Assembly: GCA_963789165.1 (NCBI GenBank)
Contig: CAWBJP010000012.1
Location: forward strand, 124,001-188,000
Source of the DNA: CAWBJP01 sp963789165
Lineage (GTDB): Bacteria; Actinomycetota; Acidimicrobiia; IMCC26256; BP-133
DNA length: 64,000 nt
Direction of reading: 5' to 3'
Positions 61,983-64,000 of the stretch are shown here, one piece after another. How positions within the stretch are numbered: the first letter of the stretch is position 1; every line of letters begins with the position of its first letter. The position numbers and the translations under genes were made by a program. The notes under the pieces were generated by a model. That model saw nothing but the letters and a program-made list of their open reading frames with translations. It was not told the DNA's origin and did no database searches.

Positions 61983-62239
61983 GAGAGCTCCTGTCCGGGA
62001 TCATCGCCTGCGGGGCGTTCGTGGCCGCGCTCCACTTCTTCCGGTCGTGGCGGCGCTCGGGCGACCGCCTCCTCGGCCTCTTTGCCGCCGCCTTCGCCGT
62101 CTTCGCCGCCAACGGCGTGGCCCTCGGCCTCACCGACCCTGACGCCGAGGTGCGGGTGTACCTCTACACGGTCCGCCTGATCGGGTTCATCCTCATCCTG
62201 GTGGCCATCATCGACAAGAACCGCGTCCGGCGCGAGTGA
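61979..62239 (+). CDS. Small membrane protein, DUF5985-like (second copy)
   Basis: 86 residues, three hydrophobic helices (IIACGAFVAALHFFRSW; LLGLFAAAFAVFAANGVALG; VYLYTVRLIGFILILVAII). FFRSWRRSGDRLLGLFAAAF aligns with LLRGYTRTGTRLLLWSGLCF of the preceding protein, so the two are probably diverged duplicates. It ends with DKNRVRRE. Translationally coupled to the upstream gene. Confidence 0.7.
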   Translation: MRELLSGIIACGAFVAALHFFRSWRRSGDRLLGLFAAAFAVFAANGVALGLTDPDAEVRVYLYTVRLIGFILILVAIIDKNRVRRE

Positions 62240-62252
62240 CCCAGATGGTCAG

Positions 62253-63434
62253 CTACCGCGTGGCGGTGCTGAGGGCGGCACCGACGAGGGCCGCGAGGAC
62301 CGAGGCGATGAGGATGGCCAGGGTGGCCGAGTTCGTGACCGCGGGATCGTCGAAGGCGAGCCCGGCGATGAACAGCGACACGGTGAAGCCGATGCCGGCC
62401 AGGGCGGCCACCGCCAGCAGCTGAAGCCAGGAGACGCCGTCGGGGAGCCGGCCCAGCCCGGAGCGCACGGCGACCCAGGAGGCGGCGGTGACCCCCAGCG
62501 CCTTGCCCACCACCAGCCCGAGGATGATCCCGGCGCCCACCGACGACGTGACGGCGTCCCGGAGAGCCCCGGCGCCGAGAGGCACGCCGGCGTTGGCCAG
62601 GGCGAAGAGGGGCACGACGGCGAAGCTTGTCCAGGGGTGCAGCGCGTTCTCCAGGCGCTCGGCGGGCGGGACCTTCCCGGCCCCGGATCGGGCCGGGGTG
62701 AGCAACCCGAGAGCCACGCCGGCGATGGTGGCGTGGACGCCGGACTCGTAGGTGGCGAACCACACGGCGGCGCCGAGGAGGGCGTACACCGGTGCCCACC
62801 CCACCCCCAGGCGACGGAGGCCCGCCACGGCGGCCAGGCCTCCGGCGGCCGCTCCCAGCCAGGACCAGGACAACCCGGCGCTGTAGAAGGCGGCGATGAC
62901 CACGATGGCGCCGATGTCGTCGGCGATGGCCAGGGTGAGCAGGAACACCTTGAGGGACGCAGGGACCCGGGGGCCGAGGAGGGTCACCACACCCAGAGCG
63001 AAGGCGATGTCGGTGGCCATCGGGATCCCCCACCCGGCCGATCCCGCCCCGCCGGCGTTGAAGACGCCGTAGATGGCGGCCGGCACCACCATGCCGCCGA
63101 GAGCTCCCAGAACGGGAAGCCCCACCGCCCTCGGGTCGCGCAGCTCGCCGGCCACCAGCTCCCGCTTGATCTCCAGCCCCACCACGAAGAAGAAGACGGC
63201 CATCAGGGCGTCGTTCACCACCGCCCTCGTGCTCTCGAAGTGGATCGGGATCCAGTTGATGGCGGATCGGGTGCCCCACAGGCTGTCGTATCCCTCCCGC
63301 CAGGGGGAGTTGGCCCACCCCAGGGCGACCACGGTGGCGGCCAGCAGGACGATGCCGCCGGCCGACTCGAGGGCGACGAACCGGCGCAGAGCCGAACCGA
63401 GCGAGCGGCTCATGGCGGGCTGGCTGTCGGCCAT
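62253..63434 (-). CDS. nhaA: Na+/H+ antiporter NhaA
   Basis: 393 residues, the usual NhaA size. The pair of conserved Asp residues is in LTLAIADDIGAIVVIAAFYS (about 170). DALMAVFFFVVGLEIKRELV is the early signature loop. It exports Na+ in exchange for H+ at alkaline pH or high salt. The start at 63434 (ADSQPAMSRSLG) may be one to several codons too long; ATG alternatives lie downstream. Divergent from the MOSC gene. Confidence 0.95.
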   Translation of the reverse strand: MADSQPAMSRSLGSALRRFVALESAGGIVLLAATVVALGWANSPWREGYDSLWGTRSAINWIPIHFESTRAVVNDALMAVFFFVVGLEIKRELVAGELRDPRAVGLPVLGALGGMVVPAAIYGVFNAGGAGSAGWGIPMATDIAFALGVVTLLGPRVPASLKVFLLTLAIADDIGAIVVIAAFYSAGLSWSWLGAAAGGLAAVAGLRRLGVGWAPVYALLGAAVWFATYESGVHATIAGVALGLLTPARSGAGKVPPAERLENALHPWTSFAVVPLFALANAGVPLGAGALRDAVTSSVGAGIILGLVVGKALGVTAASWVAVRSGLGRLPDGVSWLQLLAVAALAGIGFTVSLFIAGLAFDDPAVTNSATLAILIASVLAALVGAALSTATR

Positions 63435-63590
63435 CGGGCGCTCCTGGGCGTGGCGGCTCCGGCGCCGACCAGACTTCCCGGCTCACCCCGCCGCCAGCAT
63501 AGGCGGGGGACGACGGACGTCCCGGGCCTCGGCGTAACGGAGGCATGCGTCCGAAGGACTCTCACCCAGGAACACGAGAGGAGCACGGGT

Positions 63591-64000
63591 ATGGCCGGGA
63601 CCATCGAGGCCGTCTTCATCGCCATCGCCGGTGGGGAGGCGATGCAGCCGGTCGACGAGGTACTGGCAGTCGCCGGCCGGGGACTCGACGGCGACCGCTA
63701 CGCCACCCGCCGGGGCTACTGGACCGACGTCGACGAGTGCCAGGTCACCCTCATCCAAGCGGAGGATCTCGACGCCATCGCCGCGGTCTCCGTGGCCCAC
63801 GGCGAGCACCGGCGCAACCTCGTCACCCGCGGCGTGGACCTGCGCGGCCTGGCCGGCTGGCGCTTCCGCATCGGCGAGGCGGTGTTGCGCTACGACCGGC
63901 CCCGCCCGCCCTGCCGCTATATCGAGGGCCTCACAGAGCCGGGGATGACCCGGGCCCTGGCCGCCCGCCGCGGCGGCATCTGCGCCCGGGTGGTGGAGTC
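63591..64000 (+). CDS. MOSC-domain protein, N-terminal part (gene leaves the window)
   Basis: 136 residues visible. MOSC signature: VAGRGLDGDRYATRRGYW near the start, EHRRNLVTRGVDLRGLAGWR, and the conserved Cys in RPRPPCRYIEG. MOSC domains handle molybdenum-cofactor-bound sulfur or act in N-hydroxy reduction (YiiM-type). The ATG at 63591 follows GAGAGGAGC. The 3' end is outside the window. Confidence 0.9.
   Translation, partial: MAGTIEAVFIAIAGGEAMQPVDEVLAVAGRGLDGDRYATRRGYWTDVDECQVTLIQAEDLDAIAAVSVAHGEHRRNLVTRGVDLRGLAGWRFRIGEAVLRYDRPRPPCRYIEGLTEPGMTRALAARRGGICARVVE

Noticed and set aside
1..64000. tRNA, rRNA or prophage genes
   Set aside because: I found no cloverleaf with a recognisable T-loop, no rRNA segment, and no phage structural or integrase genes.

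Overview
This is a GC-rich, gene-dense actinobacterial chromosome segment. Three things point to Actinobacteria: a mycothiol-type DinB enzyme, an LLM (F420-type) oxidoreductase, and a GAF-ANTAR regulator. Two secreted proteins carry 42-residue 'GYW...DGGIF.FGDA' repeats, which I associate with Acidimicrobiia. That class assignment is inference; there is no rRNA, tRNA or other marker gene here to test it.

Layout. 0-13 kb: a TPR protein tail, a PAS-GGDEF cyclase, an ABC-F ATPase, an M23 peptidase with tandem repeats, a hemerythrin-like protein, a 71-bp hairpin repeat block, a subtilase and a GGDEF-EAL protein. 13-14.75 kb: a TnpB (IS200/IS605 accessory nuclease) element abutting the GGDEF-EAL gene. 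14.8-24.6 kb: a cupredoxin-like lipoprotein, small membrane proteins, a TetR/CocE-hydrolase divergent pair, an FHA-HTH regulator and a TolB-like propeller protein. 24.7-26.3 kb: an ECF sigma factor overlapping an acidic membrane partner. 26.4-32.1 kb: an oxidative catabolism cluster (flavin monooxygenase, AurF-like diiron protein, SDR, TetR, ferredoxin, P450). 32.1-36.9 kb: a sulfur block (ChrA, rhodanese, cysteine dioxygenase remnant, sulfonate-type ABC importer). 37-42.6 kb: O-methyltransferase, MacB-type ABC pair, CDF metal exporter. 42.6-55.6 kb: GH38 mannosidase, acyl-CoA dehydrogenase, RtcB, acetoacetyl-CoA synthetase, GAF-ANTAR, aminotransferase, membrane-anchored sulfite-oxidase-type enzyme with a flavodoxin-like partner. 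55.6-64 kb: an ECF sigma/zinc anti-sigma pair, MsrB, CPA2 antiporter plus LLM enzyme, uncharacterised proteins, a three-gene operon of unknown function, NhaA and a MOSC protein.

Caution on the assembly. At least ten otherwise well-conserved genes between 23 and 54 kb are broken by single-base indels, nearly all +1 insertions. Joined frames restore full-length family members, so I read these as probable sequence errors and annotate one frame-corrected gene per locus.

Most notable non-genic signals: a GGGGGACACCCCC-type palindromic element found about six times, often inside genes and read as Gly-Asp-Thr-Pro; the 71-bp hairpin repeats with a constant TGTATCC loop; and several inverted repeats that look like operators for divergent regulators.
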